Source: Bdellovibrionales bacterium | GTDB lineage: Bacteria; Bdellovibrionota; UBA1018 | Assembly: GCA_018266355.1 (NCBI GenBank) | Contig: JAFEAP010000029.1 | Span: forward strand, 78,305 to 142,304 | Length of the DNA: 64,000 nt | Reading direction: 5' to 3' | In this document: one piece after another, positions 20,243 to 28,808 of the stretch | Layout: each line of letters starts with the position of its first letter | How positions within the stretch are numbered: the stretch's first letter is position 1 | Program-made: the position numbers and the translations under genes | Notes under the pieces: generated by a model | What the model saw: only the letters and a program-made list of their open reading frames with translations | Databases searched by the model: none | What the model was told of the DNA's origin: nothing

Positions 20243-21670
20243 GTGGACCAATCGAAGTACCTCTCGCACGACACGATCCACGCGCTGGCCACGCCGGTCG
20301 GGGGGGCGCTCTCCGTCGTTCGCGTGAGCGGGCCGGGCGCGATCCGCGCGCTCGAGCGGCTGCACGGGCCAGAGGCGGCGAGGTTCGCCGGCCGCGCGCC
20401 GCGGGAGATGTTCCGGGTAAAGCTGACGGACGGGGGCGTATCGGGTCACCCCGAGACGCTCGACGACGCGATGGCGGCGTTTTACGTGGCACCGAAAAGT
20501 CAGACAGGAGAGGACCTCGTCGAGCTCTTCCTCCACGGCGGTCCGATCGTCGCCGAACGCGTACTGCGCGCGCTCGAGGACCTCGGCTCCCGCCAGGCGC
20601 TCCCCGGGGAATTCAGCTTTCGCGCCGTCCGAAACGGAAAAACCTCGATCACCGCGGCCCAAGCCGTGGCCGAACTCGTGGCCGCGACGAACGACGGCGC
20701 GGCGAAGCTTGCACTCGAAAAGATGGAGGGGTCCCAAGCCCGGCTCATCACGGAACTCGCCGAAGGGCTTCGTCGGCTTTCGACGATGGGCGAGCTCGGG
20801 ATCGACTTCGCCGACCAGGACGTCGAAGAGCTTTCACTCCCGTTCCTTAAGGGCCGCGCGCGGGAAATTCTCGCGCGACTGAACGAACTCGGAAACTCCT
20901 TCGACCGGGGCGAAAAAATCCAGTCGGGCGTCCGCGTGGCGTTCGTCGGGCGTCCGAACGCCGGAAAATCGAGCCTTTTTAACGCCCTTTTAGGCGAAGA
21001 GCGCTCGATCGTCTCCGAGATCGCCGGTACGACCCGCGACGTGGTCCGCGAGCGGCTCACGCTCCGCGCGGACGGGGCTACGGTCACGCTGCGACTCGAA
21101 GACACGGCCGGGATCCGTGAAACGACCGAAGACCGCATCGAGGCGGAAGGAATCGAGCGCTCGCGGCGGGCCGCCGAGGGCGCGGACTTCGTGATCCTCG
21201 TCGCCGACGCGACGGCGACCGACGCCGAGTGGGTCGAGACGAAGGCGGTTTGGGAGGCGATCGGGCGCCCGTCGGCGAAAGCCGTCGTCGTGCTCACGAA
21301 GCGAGATCAGGCCGCGGAGGCGGAATTCCTACGCGCGAAGGAAGCGCTTTCCGAGATCCGCGCCCCCCTCGTCGGCATCGTGTCTTCGAAAACGAGTGAG
21401 GGGATTTCCGACGCGGCGAAAGGCATCGTCGGCTACTGCGCGAAATTCACCGCGCGCGCGCCGGGCGAAGTCCTCCTCACGCGCTTCGATCACTTACGCG
21501 CCGTGCGCGACACGGTGACGCACCTCGAAAGGGCGCTCGAAGCGACGGAAGAAGACCTTTTTGCAGCGGACCTTCGCCAAGCCCTCGTCGCGCTCGGACC
21601 GGTCATCGGCGAGACGCTTCCCGACGATATTTTGGGCCGGATTTTCTCCGAATTTTGTATTGGAAAATAG
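20243..21670 (+). CDS. mnmE: tRNA modification GTPase MnmE
   Basis: With MnmG it builds 5-carboxymethylaminomethyl-uridine at the tRNA wobble position. It is 475 residues: N-terminal tetrahydrofolate-binding domain (DTIHALATPVGGALSVVRVSG), helical domain, inserted G domain with G1 GRPNAGKSSLFNALL, G2 GTTRDVV, G3 DTAGI and G4 LTKRD, and the catalytic C-terminal FCIGK. Start GTG 20243, 20 bases after yidC. MnmG is also in this window at 30.6 kb. Confidence 0.96.
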   Translation: MDQSKYLSHDTIHALATPVGGALSVVRVSGPGAIRALERLHGPEAARFAGRAPREMFRVKLTDGGVSGHPETLDDAMAAFYVAPKSQTGEDLVELFLHGGPIVAERVLRALEDLGSRQALPGEFSFRAVRNGKTSITAAQAVAELVAATNDGAAKLALEKMEGSQARLITELAEGLRRLSTMGELGIDFADQDVEELSLPFLKGRAREILARLNELGNSFDRGEKIQSGVRVAFVGRPNAGKSSLFNALLGEERSIVSEIAGTTRDVVRERLTLRADGATVTLRLEDTAGIRETTEDRIEAEGIERSRRAAEGADFVILVADATATDAEWVETKAVWEAIGRPSAKAVVVLTKRDQAAEAEFLRAKEALSEIRAPLVGIVSSKTSEGISDAAKGIVGYCAKFTARAPGEVLLTRFDHLRAVRDTVTHLERALEATEEDLFAADLRQALVALGPVIGETLPDDILGRIFSEFCIGK

Positions 21671-21684
21671 CCCCCGAACGGGGG
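21671..21684 (+). terminator. Short GC hairpin after mnmE
   Basis: CCCCCGAACGGGGG directly after the mnmE stop forms a 5-bp stem with a four-base loop. Only GTTTC follows, not a T-run, so it is at best a weak terminator or an mRNA 3' stabiliser between mnmE and the CoA cassette. Confidence 0.3.
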
Positions 21685-21741
21685 AAGTTTCTGACGCAAA
21701 TTCAATGGCTTCACGCTCGTCTATTCGGAGGTTGTCACATC

Positions 21742-22647
21742 GTGTCTCATTCGCTCGCTTCGCTTAAGAAATTCGGTGTCCTCGGCTCCGGTCAGATGGG
21801 CGGGGGGATCGCCCAAGTCGCGGCGGCCGCCGGCTTTTCAGTGCTTCTCGCGGACCGAGACCAGGCAACCGCCGAAAACGGCAAGTCGAAGATCGCCGCC
21901 GGGCTGAAGAAGCTCGTCGAGAAGGCGAAGATGACCGAAGCCGAGACGAAGACGATCTTGGACGGCATCACCTGCGTCGGCGGACTCGCCGACCTGAAGG
22001 ACTGCGATCTCGTCGTCGAAGCCGCGACCGAGAACGTGGCGTTGAAATTCCAGCTCTTCAAGCAGCTCGACGAAACGTGCAAGCCGGGCGCGATCCTGGC
22101 GACGAACACCTCGTCGATCTCGATCACGCTCATCGCGGCCCAAACGAAGCGCCCGGGCCTCGTCGCTGGGATGCACTTCATGAACCCGGTTCCGGTGATG
22201 AAGCTCGTCGAAGGGATCCGCGCGATCCAGACGACCGACGCGACGTTCGCGACCGTGAAAGCCGCCGCCGAGAAGATGGGCAAGACTTTCGTCTCCGTGC
22301 AGGACATCCCGGGCTTCGCCGTGAACCGGATCCTCATGCCGATGATCAACGAAGCCGCCCAAGTGGTCTATGAAGGCATCGCGACCGTCGAAGACGTCGA
22401 CACCGCGATGAAACTCGGCACGAACCAGCCGATGGGCCCGCTCACGCTCGCCGATTTCATCGGCCTCGATACCTGCCTCGCGATCATGGAAGTGCTCTAC
22501 ACGGGCCTCGCCGATTCGAAATACCGCCCGAGCCCGCTCTTGAAGCAGATGGTTTCGGCGGGGTGGTTCGGCCGGAAGAATAAAAAGGGCTTTTACGATT
22601 ACGCGAACGCCGAAGCGCCGACGCCGATGCGTTGGGGGTCGAAATGA
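21742..22647 (+). CDS. hbd: 3-hydroxybutyryl-CoA (3-hydroxyacyl-CoA) dehydrogenase
   Basis: NAD(P)-dependent oxidation of 3-hydroxybutyryl-CoA to acetoacetyl-CoA, or the reverse. It is 301 residues: Rossmann motif GVLGSGQMGGGIAQ near the N-terminus, catalytic His-Glu pair in MHFMNPVPVMKLVEGI, and the C-terminal helical domain (AQVVYEGIATVEDVDTAMKLG). Single-domain short type, as in clostridial Hbd and PaaH. The start is GTG 21742 (VSHSLASLKKFGV) with GGAGG ten bases upstream; in-frame codons further 5' overlap mnmE and have no family similarity. The stop overlaps the next gene (ATGA). Confidence 0.93.
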   Translation: MSHSLASLKKFGVLGSGQMGGGIAQVAAAAGFSVLLADRDQATAENGKSKIAAGLKKLVEKAKMTEAETKTILDGITCVGGLADLKDCDLVVEAATENVALKFQLFKQLDETCKPGAILATNTSSISITLIAAQTKRPGLVAGMHFMNPVPVMKLVEGIRAIQTTDATFATVKAAAEKMGKTFVSVQDIPGFAVNRILMPMINEAAQVVYEGIATVEDVDTAMKLGTNQPMGPLTLADFIGLDTCLAIMEVLYTGLADSKYRPSPLLKQMVSAGWFGRKNKKGFYDYANAEAPTPMRWGSK

Positions 22648-23450
22648 GCGCGACGTCGTTCGAAAACCTGTTGATCGACCGCGCCGATCCGGGCGTCGCG
22701 ATCGTGAAGATCAATCGCCCACGCGCGTTGAACGCGCTGAATTCGGCGACGTTGAAGGATCTGCGCACGGCGCTGACCGAACTCGCCGGCGACAAGACCG
22801 CGCGCGTGGTCGTGCTCACCGGGGAAGGCGACAAAGCCTTCATCGCGGGCGCGGACATCGCCGAAATGAAAGATCTCTCGCCGGGCGCCGGCGTATCGTT
22901 CTCGGCGGTCGGCCACGAAGTGGCGAAACTCCTCGAGACGATGCCGAAGCCGACGATCGCGGCCGTGAACGGATTCGCCCTCGGCGGCGGGACCGAAATG
23001 GCGGTCGCCTGCGACTTCATCATCGCGAGCGAGAAGGCCGTATTCGGCCAACCCGAAGTGGGTCTCGGGATCATCCCCGGTTTCGGCGGCACGTTCCGCC
23101 TCTCCCGTGCGATCGGTCTCCCGGCCGCGAAGGAACTGATCTATTCCGGCCGCAAGGTGAAGGCCGACGAAGCGAAGGCGATGGGCCTTTGTAACCACGT
23201 GCTCCCGGCGGAGGGATTCCTCGCCGCGGTCATCGAGAATCACGCGAAACCGATCGCGCTCCAAAGCGCGTCCGCGGTCGCGAAGGCGAAAGCGCTCATA
23301 GTCGAGTTCACCGAGTCGCACGGGCTCAACACGAAGATCGACGCCGAAGCGCACGCTTTCGGCCGGCTTATGACCTCGCACGATCAGCGCGAGGGCATGG
23401 GCGCGTTCACGGAAAAACGTAAACCTCAGTTCGAAGGCCTCAAGGCCTGA
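22644..23450 (+). CDS. Enoyl-CoA hydratase (crotonase family)
   Basis: Hydrates crotonyl-CoA to 3-hydroxybutyryl-CoA. It is 268 residues; the oxyanion-hole strand is KAFIAGADIAEM, and both catalytic glutamates of true hydratases are present, in GGGTEMAVACD and FGQPEVGLGIIPGFGGT. The start ATG 22644 sits in an ATGA overlap with the preceding stop; an in-frame ATG at 22632 is possible but overlaps more. Second gene of the five-gene CoA cassette. Confidence 0.93.
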   Translation: MSATSFENLLIDRADPGVAIVKINRPRALNALNSATLKDLRTALTELAGDKTARVVVLTGEGDKAFIAGADIAEMKDLSPGAGVSFSAVGHEVAKLLETMPKPTIAAVNGFALGGGTEMAVACDFIIASEKAVFGQPEVGLGIIPGFGGTFRLSRAIGLPAAKELIYSGRKVKADEAKAMGLCNHVLPAEGFLAAVIENHAKPIALQSASAVAKAKALIVEFTESHGLNTKIDAEAHAFGRLMTSHDQREGMGAFTEKRKPQFEGLKA

Positions 23451-23466
23451 TCGGAAGGACGAAGGC

Positions 23467-24633
23467 ATGAGTTTGCACGGTTGGCCGGTCGAGGGCGACG
23501 AAGACAAGAAGATGCTCATGGAGCAGGTGAGCGCGTTCGCGAGCGAGGTCGTCGCACCGAAGGCGAAGCACCACGACGAAACGGGCGAGTTCCCGGCGAG
23601 CCACGTGAAGCAAATGGCCGAGATGGGCCTTATGGGCATGATGGTCTCCGAGGAGTTCGGCGGCGCCGGGCTCGACGCCGTCGCCTACGCGATGTGCATG
23701 GAGGAGATCTCCGCCGCTTGCGCCTCGACCGGCGTGATCATGTCGGTGAACAACTCCCTCGTCTGCTGGCCGATCGACGAGTTCGGCACGTCCGACCAGA
23801 AGAAAAAGTGGCTCACGCCGCTCGCGCGCGGGGAAAAGCTCGGCTGTTTCGCGCTTTCCGAACCGTCTGCCGGTTCCGATCCGGGCGGACTGAAGACCGT
23901 CGCGACGAAAGTCGACGGCGGCTATAAGATTCGCGGCACGAAAAATTTCATCACGAACGGGAAGGAAGCCGATACCGCGATCGTCTTCGCGTCGACGGAT
24001 CCCACGAAGGGTCACAAGGGCGTCACCGCGTTCCTCGTCGACACGAAGTCGAAAGGGTTCAGCGTCTCGAAGCTCGAAGATAAACTCGGGATCACGGCCT
24101 CTTCGACGGCCCAGCTCTTCCTCGACGACGTTTTCGTCCCCGCGGACGCGAAGCTCGGCGAAGACGGCCAGGGACTGAAGATCGCGCTCGCGACGCTCGA
24201 CGGCGGCCGGATCGGCATCGCCGCCCAGGCGCTCGGGATCGGCCGGTGCGCGCTCGAAGCGGCGAAGAAATTCGCCTCGGATCGCGAGCAGTTCGGCGCC
24301 CCGATCTCGAAGCTCCAAGCGATCCAGTTCCACGTCGCCGACATGGCCACGCGGATGCAGTCGGCGCGGCTCCTCGTTTGGAACGCGGCCCGGCTGAAGG
24401 ACTCCGGCGTGCGGTTCTCGAAGGAAGCCGCCATGGCGAAGCTCGCCGCCTCGGAAGCCGCGATGTGGGTCGCGACGAAGGCGATCCAGGTTCACGGAGG
24501 CTACGGCTACACGAAGGAATACGTCGTCGAGCGGAACTTCCGCGACGCGAAGATCACCGAAATCTACGAGGGCACGAGCGAGATCCAGCGGATCGTCATC
24601 GCCGCCCAGGAATTCGCCGAACTGAAGGGCTAA
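23467..24633 (+). CDS. Acyl-CoA dehydrogenase (short-chain/butyryl type likely)
   Basis: FAD-dependent alpha,beta-desaturation of an acyl-CoA, passing electrons to ETF. It is 388 residues; FAD-binding motifs [12 protein letters not shown] and [11 protein letters not shown] are visible and the catalytic Glu is in [10 protein letters not shown] at about residue 370, the position used by short- and medium-chain enzymes. Start ATG 23467 with GGAAGGACGAAGGC upstream. Genomic context (isobutyryl-CoA mutase downstream, crotonase upstream) argues for butyryl-CoA as substrate; this is inference. No ETF genes are in the window. Confidence 0.93.
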   Translation: MSLHGWPVEGDEDKKMLMEQVSAFASEVVAPKAKHHDETGEFPASHVKQMAEMGLMGMMVSEEFGGAGLDAVAYAMCMEEISAACASTGVIMSVNNSLVCWPIDEFGTSDQKKKWLTPLARGEKLGCFALSEPSAGSDPGGLKTVATKVDGGYKIRGTKNFITNGKEADTAIVFASTDPTKGHKGVTAFLVDTKSKGFSVSKLEDKLGITASSTAQLFLDDVFVPADAKLGEDGQGLKIALATLDGGRIGIAAQALGIGRCALEAAKKFASDREQFGAPISKLQAIQFHVADMATRMQSARLLVWNAARLKDSGVRFSKEAAMAKLAASEAAMWVATKAIQVHGGYGYTKEYVVERNFRDAKITEIYEGTSEIQRIVIAAQEFAELKG

Positions 24634-24664
24634 CGCCCGAAACCGACCGCGAGGGATAGAAGTC

Positions 24665-26350
24665 ATGTCCGATGCCCAAGAAATCGCGAAGCTGAAAGCC
24701 GAACTCGAAGGGTTCAAGAAACGCCTCGCCGAAACGGAGAAGAAAGTGCCGCCGCGCCCGGAGCGATTCACCACGCTCTCGGACATGGAAGTGCCGCTAC
24801 TTTCGACGCCCCTCGATCTCGAGAGCGAAGGATTCGACTATCTCCGCGACCTCGGCTTCCCGGGCGAATATCCGTTCACCCGCGGGGTCCAGCGGAACAT
24901 GTATCGCGGAAAGCTCTGGACGATGCGCCAGTTCGCGGGATTTTCGAGCGCCGCCGAGACGAATAAGCGTTTCAAGCTCCTGCTTGCGAACGGCCAGATG
25001 GGTCTTTCCACCGCCTTCGACATGCCTACCCTCATGGGCTACGACGCCGATTCCCCGCGTTCGAAAGGCGAAGTCGGGAAATGCGGCGTCGCCGTTTCCT
25101 CGCTCGAGGACATGGAAGAGCTTTTCGCCGGCATCGACCTCGGGAACATCACGACCTCGATGACGATCAACGGCCCGGCGATCGTCATCCTCATGATGTA
25201 CTACGCGGTCGCCGAGAAGAACGGGGTTCCCCGCGAAAAGGTCCGCGGCACGCTCCAAAACGACATCCTGAAGGAATACATCGCGCAGAAGGAATGGCTC
25301 TTCCCGGTGAAGCCGGCGGTCGAGCTCGTGATCGACACGATCGAATACGGCGCGAAGAACTACCCGAATTGGAACACGGTTTCGATCTCGGGCTACCACA
25401 TCCGCGAAGCCGGGGCGACGGCGGTCCAGGAACTCGCGTTCACGCTCGCCGACGGTCTCGCTTACGTCGAGCGTTGCCTCGCGCGCGGGATGGATATCGA
25501 TTCGTTCGCGCCGCGCCTCTCGTTTTTCCTCGACGTGCATAACGACTTCTTCGAGGAGGTGGCGAAGTTCCGCGCCGCCCGCCGCGTGTGGGCGCGCCTC
25601 ATGAAAGAACGCTACAAGGCGAAGGACCCGAAGTCCTGGATGCTCCGGACTCATGCGCAGACCGCCGGCGTCTCGCTCACCGCCCAGCAGCCGTACAACA
25701 ACATCGTCCGCGTCGCCGTCCAGGCGCTCGCCGCCGTCATGGGCGGAACGAATTCGCTCCACACGAACTCGATGGACGAGACGCTCGCGCTACCGACCGA
25801 CGAAGCCGTGATGATCGCGCTCCGAACCCAGCAGGTGATCGCCGAAGAATCCGGCGTCGCGAACGTCGTCGACCCGTTCGGCGGCTCGTACTTCATGGAG
25901 TCGCTCACGAACCGGGTCGAGCGCGAAACGCTCGATTATATCCGCCGAATCGACGAGATGGGCGGGATGATCGCCGCGGTCGAGCGCGGGTTCCCCCAAG
26001 CCGAGATCGCGAACTCCGCCTATCACTTCCAGCGCCAGCTCGAGGCGAAGGAAAAGGTCATGGTGGGAGTGAACAAATTCGTCGAGGCCGAAGAAAAGCG
26101 GAAGATGGAGACGCTTTACATCGACCGCTCGATCGAGAAGCGGCAGATCGAGAAAATCGCGGCGCTTAAGAAGCGCCGGAACGCGGACGCGGTGAGGAAG
26201 GCGCTCGACGCCGTCCGCGAGGACGCGAAGGCCGGGAAGAACATGTGCCCGACGATTTTCGCGGCCGTGAAGGAATACGCCACGCTCCAGGAAATCTGCG
26301 ACACCCTCCGGGGCGTGTACGGCGTGTATAGCGAAGCAGGCAGCTTTTAA
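24665..26350 (+). CDS. icmA: Isobutyryl-CoA mutase large subunit (annotatable as methylmalonyl-CoA mutase)
   Basis: Catalytic TIM-barrel subunit of a B12-dependent acyl-CoA mutase, 561 residues, lacking its own B12 domain. Residues that define substrate choice were read directly: Phe90 in RQFAGFS (Tyr in methylmalonyl-CoA mutase, Phe80 in Streptomyces IcmA, Ile in 2-hydroxyisobutyryl-CoA mutase), Ala117 in STAFDMP (Asp in the hydroxyisobutyryl enzyme) and Gln208 in YIAQKEW (Arg in methylmalonyl-CoA mutase, Gln198 in IcmA). His245 (GYHIREAG) is conserved. Length and the separate 139-residue partner match IcmA/IcmB. The reaction is reversible isobutyryl-CoA to n-butyryl-CoA. Start ATG 24665 with AGGGATAGAAGTC upstream. 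No MeaI/MeaB-type G-protein chaperone is in the window. Confidence 0.85.
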   Translation: MSDAQEIAKLKAELEGFKKRLAETEKKVPPRPERFTTLSDMEVPLLSTPLDLESEGFDYLRDLGFPGEYPFTRGVQRNMYRGKLWTMRQFAGFSSAAETNKRFKLLLANGQMGLSTAFDMPTLMGYDADSPRSKGEVGKCGVAVSSLEDMEELFAGIDLGNITTSMTINGPAIVILMMYYAVAEKNGVPREKVRGTLQNDILKEYIAQKEWLFPVKPAVELVIDTIEYGAKNYPNWNTVSISGYHIREAGATAVQELAFTLADGLAYVERCLARGMDIDSFAPRLSFFLDVHNDFFEEVAKFRAARRVWARLMKERYKAKDPKSWMLRTHAQTAGVSLTAQQPYNNIVRVAVQALAAVMGGTNSLHTNSMDETLALPTDEAVMIALRTQQVIAEESGVANVVDPFGGSYFMESLTNRVERETLDYIRRIDEMGGMIAAVERGFPQAEIANSAYHFQRQLEAKEKVMVGVNKFVEAEEKRKMETLYIDRSIEKRQIEKIAALKKRRNADAVRKALDAVREDAKAGKNMCPTIFAAVKEYATLQEICDTLRGVYGVYSEAGSF

Positions 26351-26370
26351 TTCGAAGGGCGGAACGATCC

Positions 26371-26790
26371 ATGACCAATAAACCAACGGCGAACGAAAAA
26401 ATCCGAGTCCTGGTCGCGAAACCCGGACTAGACGGCCACGACCGCGGGGCGAAGGTCATCGCCCGCGCCCTTCGGGACGCCGGTTTCGAAGTCGTCTATA
26501 CCGGTCTTCACCAAACTCCGGAAATGGTCGTCCGCGCGGCGATCGACGAAGACGTCCACGTCGTCGGACTTTCGATCCTGTCCGGCGCGCATAACGCCCT
26601 CGTCCCGGAAATCGTCGACGGATTGAAAAAGGAAGGTCTCGACGATGCCCTCATTCTCGTCGGCGGCATCATTCCGGACGAGGATTTCGAACCGCTGAAA
26701 AAGGCGGGAGCCCACCTGATCTTCACGCCGGGCGCGTCGCTCCAAGAAATCGTCGACGCGATCAAGACGAACGCCCCGAAACGGGCCTAA
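26371..26790 (+). CDS. icmB: Isobutyryl-CoA mutase small subunit, B12-binding
   Basis: Cobalamin-binding Rossmann-like domain, 139 residues, that pairs with the large subunit encoded just upstream. The base-off/His-on signature DGHDRGA, the SxL strand (VGLSILSGAHN) and the Gly-Gly turn (LVGGIIPDED) are all visible, so the lower ligand His is present. Start ATG 26371, 20 bases after icmA. Family members of this length are the stand-alone small subunits of isobutyryl-CoA and hydroxyisobutyryl-CoA mutases; the pairing with IcmA residues decides for the former. Confidence 0.87.
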   Translation: MTNKPTANEKIRVLVAKPGLDGHDRGAKVIARALRDAGFEVVYTGLHQTPEMVVRAAIDEDVHVVGLSILSGAHNALVPEIVDGLKKEGLDDALILVGGIIPDEDFEPLKKAGAHLIFTPGASLQEIVDAIKTNAPKRA

Positions 26791-26804
26791 GCAAGGGGAT
26801 CCCC

Positions 26805-27374
26805 ATGACTCCGATCGCGCTCTTGATGACGATGCAAGCCCTCGGTGCCGCCCCGCACTCGGGAAGTCCGAGCTATTACTTCGGCAACGACCACGTCTTT
26901 TTCGACTTCGACAATTACCACGAGCGGGATGTTCGGCACGAACCGCGGAACTTCTGGCGCGCGATGCGCGTGAAGCCGCACGTCGTCCGTCCGGACGACG
27001 ATTCTCCGTTCGAAGTGAAGTCGATCGACTTCGTCGGAGGCTCGCATATTTCGTTGGATTGCTTCCGTGACGGACTCCGCGGCGCGATCCGGTTTTGCGA
27101 CTTCTACGCGACCGATAACGGCGGGACCGAGCGCGTTTACCCGGGCGAAGGCCGGATCGAATTCGTTTACACCGGAAAAACGGCGAAGGCGCTGAACGCC
27201 GATTTCGTTCCGAACGCCGGGGCAAACCACTTCCGCTGGATCTCGACCGACCATCGCACGAAAATCGACTCGACGCCCGACCGGTTCGAATTCACGATCC
27301 TGCCGGAAGGCCGCACGTTTCCCGCGACTGAGTTCGGGAAGACCTCGGCCTGGCCGGGTAAATCCCGGAATTAA
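26805..27374 (+). CDS. Small exported protein of unknown function
   Basis: Not recognised. It is 189 residues; the N-terminus (MTPIALLMTMQALGAAPHS) looks like a short signal peptide, and the rest is Asp/Phe/Arg-rich beta-type sequence with two cysteines 13 residues apart (LDCFRDG and RFCDFY) that could pair. Start ATG 26805 with AAGGGGATC upstream. It lies 14 bases after icmB in the same direction, so it may be co-transcribed, but an exported protein is an unlikely partner of the CoA cassette. It converges on the next gene with adjoining stop codons and no terminator. Confidence 0.7.
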   Translation: MTPIALLMTMQALGAAPHSGSPSYYFGNDHVFFDFDNYHERDVRHEPRNFWRAMRVKPHVVRPDDDSPFEVKSIDFVGGSHISLDCFRDGLRGAIRFCDFYATDNGGTERVYPGEGRIEFVYTGKTAKALNADFVPNAGANHFRWISTDHRTKIDSTPDRFEFTILPEGRTFPATEFGKTSAWPGKSRN

Positions 27375-28763
27375 TCAGTTCGAAAAACCCCAGCGCGTCG
27401 CCGGCGGATCCCGCGGGTCGGACGAGTATTTCTTCGCTTTCCACACCGCCGCGACGTCGTCGTAGCGGTATTTCTTTCCGTCGAATTTCAGAAGGTTTTT
27501 CTTCCGCTCGGATTTCAGAACGTCCTTCGCGCGATCGAGATCGTCTCCGTGGAGTGACGCAAGATAGCCGTCGACTTGGTCGAAGTATCCGCCGAGGCGG
27601 GCATCGCGCGATGGCGAACTCCAATCCTCGTAGTTTTGGGTGCCCGGCGAGCAATCGGCGGCCGAGCAGACCTTGAACCCGTCTTCGACGAGGGTTTTTC
27701 GGTCGTCGATCGCCTGATTCAGGTTTTTCAACACCGACTCGAGGCCGATGACCGGATCCGTCGAAGCGCGGATGCGGGCGGCGACTTCGGCGCTGTAGTC
27801 GTAGGTGCCATGCTGAAAAAAATCGGGTTGGTATTGCTCGAGGGAGTACCCCGGCATCTGTTCGGCGGGAACGAGGTACGCGGACGCCGCCGTCAGGCGG
27901 GTCCAGCGATGACGGAGGATTCCGCCGAACTTCATCGGCGGCTGCTGATAGACCGTGAACGGCTCGACTTCGAGTTTCCGGACTTTCCGCGGGACGTTCG
28001 ACCACATGTCCTCGAGGGGCCACGAATACGGATCGCGCGTGATGTTCGTGAACACGCGGGTGTGGCCGTCTTCCGTGCGGAGTTCGAGGTGAAACGCGCC
28101 TTCGCGCAGGAACTGCGGCGTGATCTCGATCGGATAGGAATCCGCGTGCACCGAGTGGGTGTAGGTGTTCACGAGGATGTAGTCGAGTGCGGCGAGAAAG
28201 CGCTTATCCTCGTACCAGTTCGTCGCCGTCGGAAGGTTCGCCCATGCCGCCCGGACCGACCGGTTCGTCATCAACCCCCCGCCCCAATCGAGGCGGTTCC
28301 CCGCGGGCAACCCCATGATCCGCGAAAAGATCCATCGGAGGGCGACCGCCGCGTCCGCGCAGTCCGTCTTGATCTTGTAGCGCTTGAAGAACTTCGCGTC
28401 GAAGTTCGCGCGGGTCCAATCCGCGAACTTATCTTCCCAGTCCGTCGACCACTCTTCGGTGGCGGTCCAGATCTCGCCGGCCATCGTGCCGCGAAGTTCG
28501 TGCGTCGGATCGCCGCTCGGAACGGAATCCTTTTCGACCGTACCGGATCGAGACGCGAGCTCGCGGATTCGCGCGTCCGCTTCGCCTTCGGTCGGGTAGG
28601 CCCGCTTTTCGACCGTGTCCGGAAACCCTTCTCCGTCCATCTTCACGACGTGGACGTACCAGTTCCCGTTCTCGGCGTATTTCAGCGCGACGGGCGGAGA
28701 GGCGAGGGCGGAGCCAAAGGCGAAAAGCGCCAGACCGGCGAGGACGAGGGGACGAATCGTCAT
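27375..28763 (-). CDS. Exported protein, possible papain/transglutaminase-like fold
   Basis: A 462-residue protein with a clear signal peptide (MTIRPLVLAGLALFAFGSALA, cleavage near residue 21). A cysteine in KTDCADAAVALRW (Cys135) at the head of a helix and a later His225 in EGAFHLELR give the order Cys then His seen in papain/transglutaminase-type folds, but the third residue is not obvious and identity is too low to name a family. The C-terminal half is Lys/Asp-rich with two further Cys (VCSAADCSP). Start ATG 28763. Neighbours on both sides are unrelated, so context does not help. Confidence 0.75.
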   Translation of the reverse strand: MTIRPLVLAGLALFAFGSALASPPVALKYAENGNWYVHVVKMDGEGFPDTVEKRAYPTEGEADARIRELASRSGTVEKDSVPSGDPTHELRGTMAGEIWTATEEWSTDWEDKFADWTRANFDAKFFKRYKIKTDCADAAVALRWIFSRIMGLPAGNRLDWGGGLMTNRSVRAAWANLPTATNWYEDKRFLAALDYILVNTYTHSVHADSYPIEITPQFLREGAFHLELRTEDGHTRVFTNITRDPYSWPLEDMWSNVPRKVRKLEVEPFTVYQQPPMKFGGILRHRWTRLTAASAYLVPAEQMPGYSLEQYQPDFFQHGTYDYSAEVAARIRASTDPVIGLESVLKNLNQAIDDRKTLVEDGFKVCSAADCSPGTQNYEDWSSPSRDARLGGYFDQVDGYLASLHGDDLDRAKDVLKSERKKNLLKFDGKKYRYDDVAAVWKAKKYSSDPRDPPATRWGFSN

Positions 28764-28808
28764 AGGAAAACGGTAGCACCTTCGCGGAAAAACGGAAGGC
28801 GGCCCGGG

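Noticed and set aside
24665-26350. Naming the mutase methylmalonyl-CoA mutase
   Set aside because: The substrate-contact residues are Phe, Ala and Gln, not Tyr and Arg; general barrel similarity alone would mislead.
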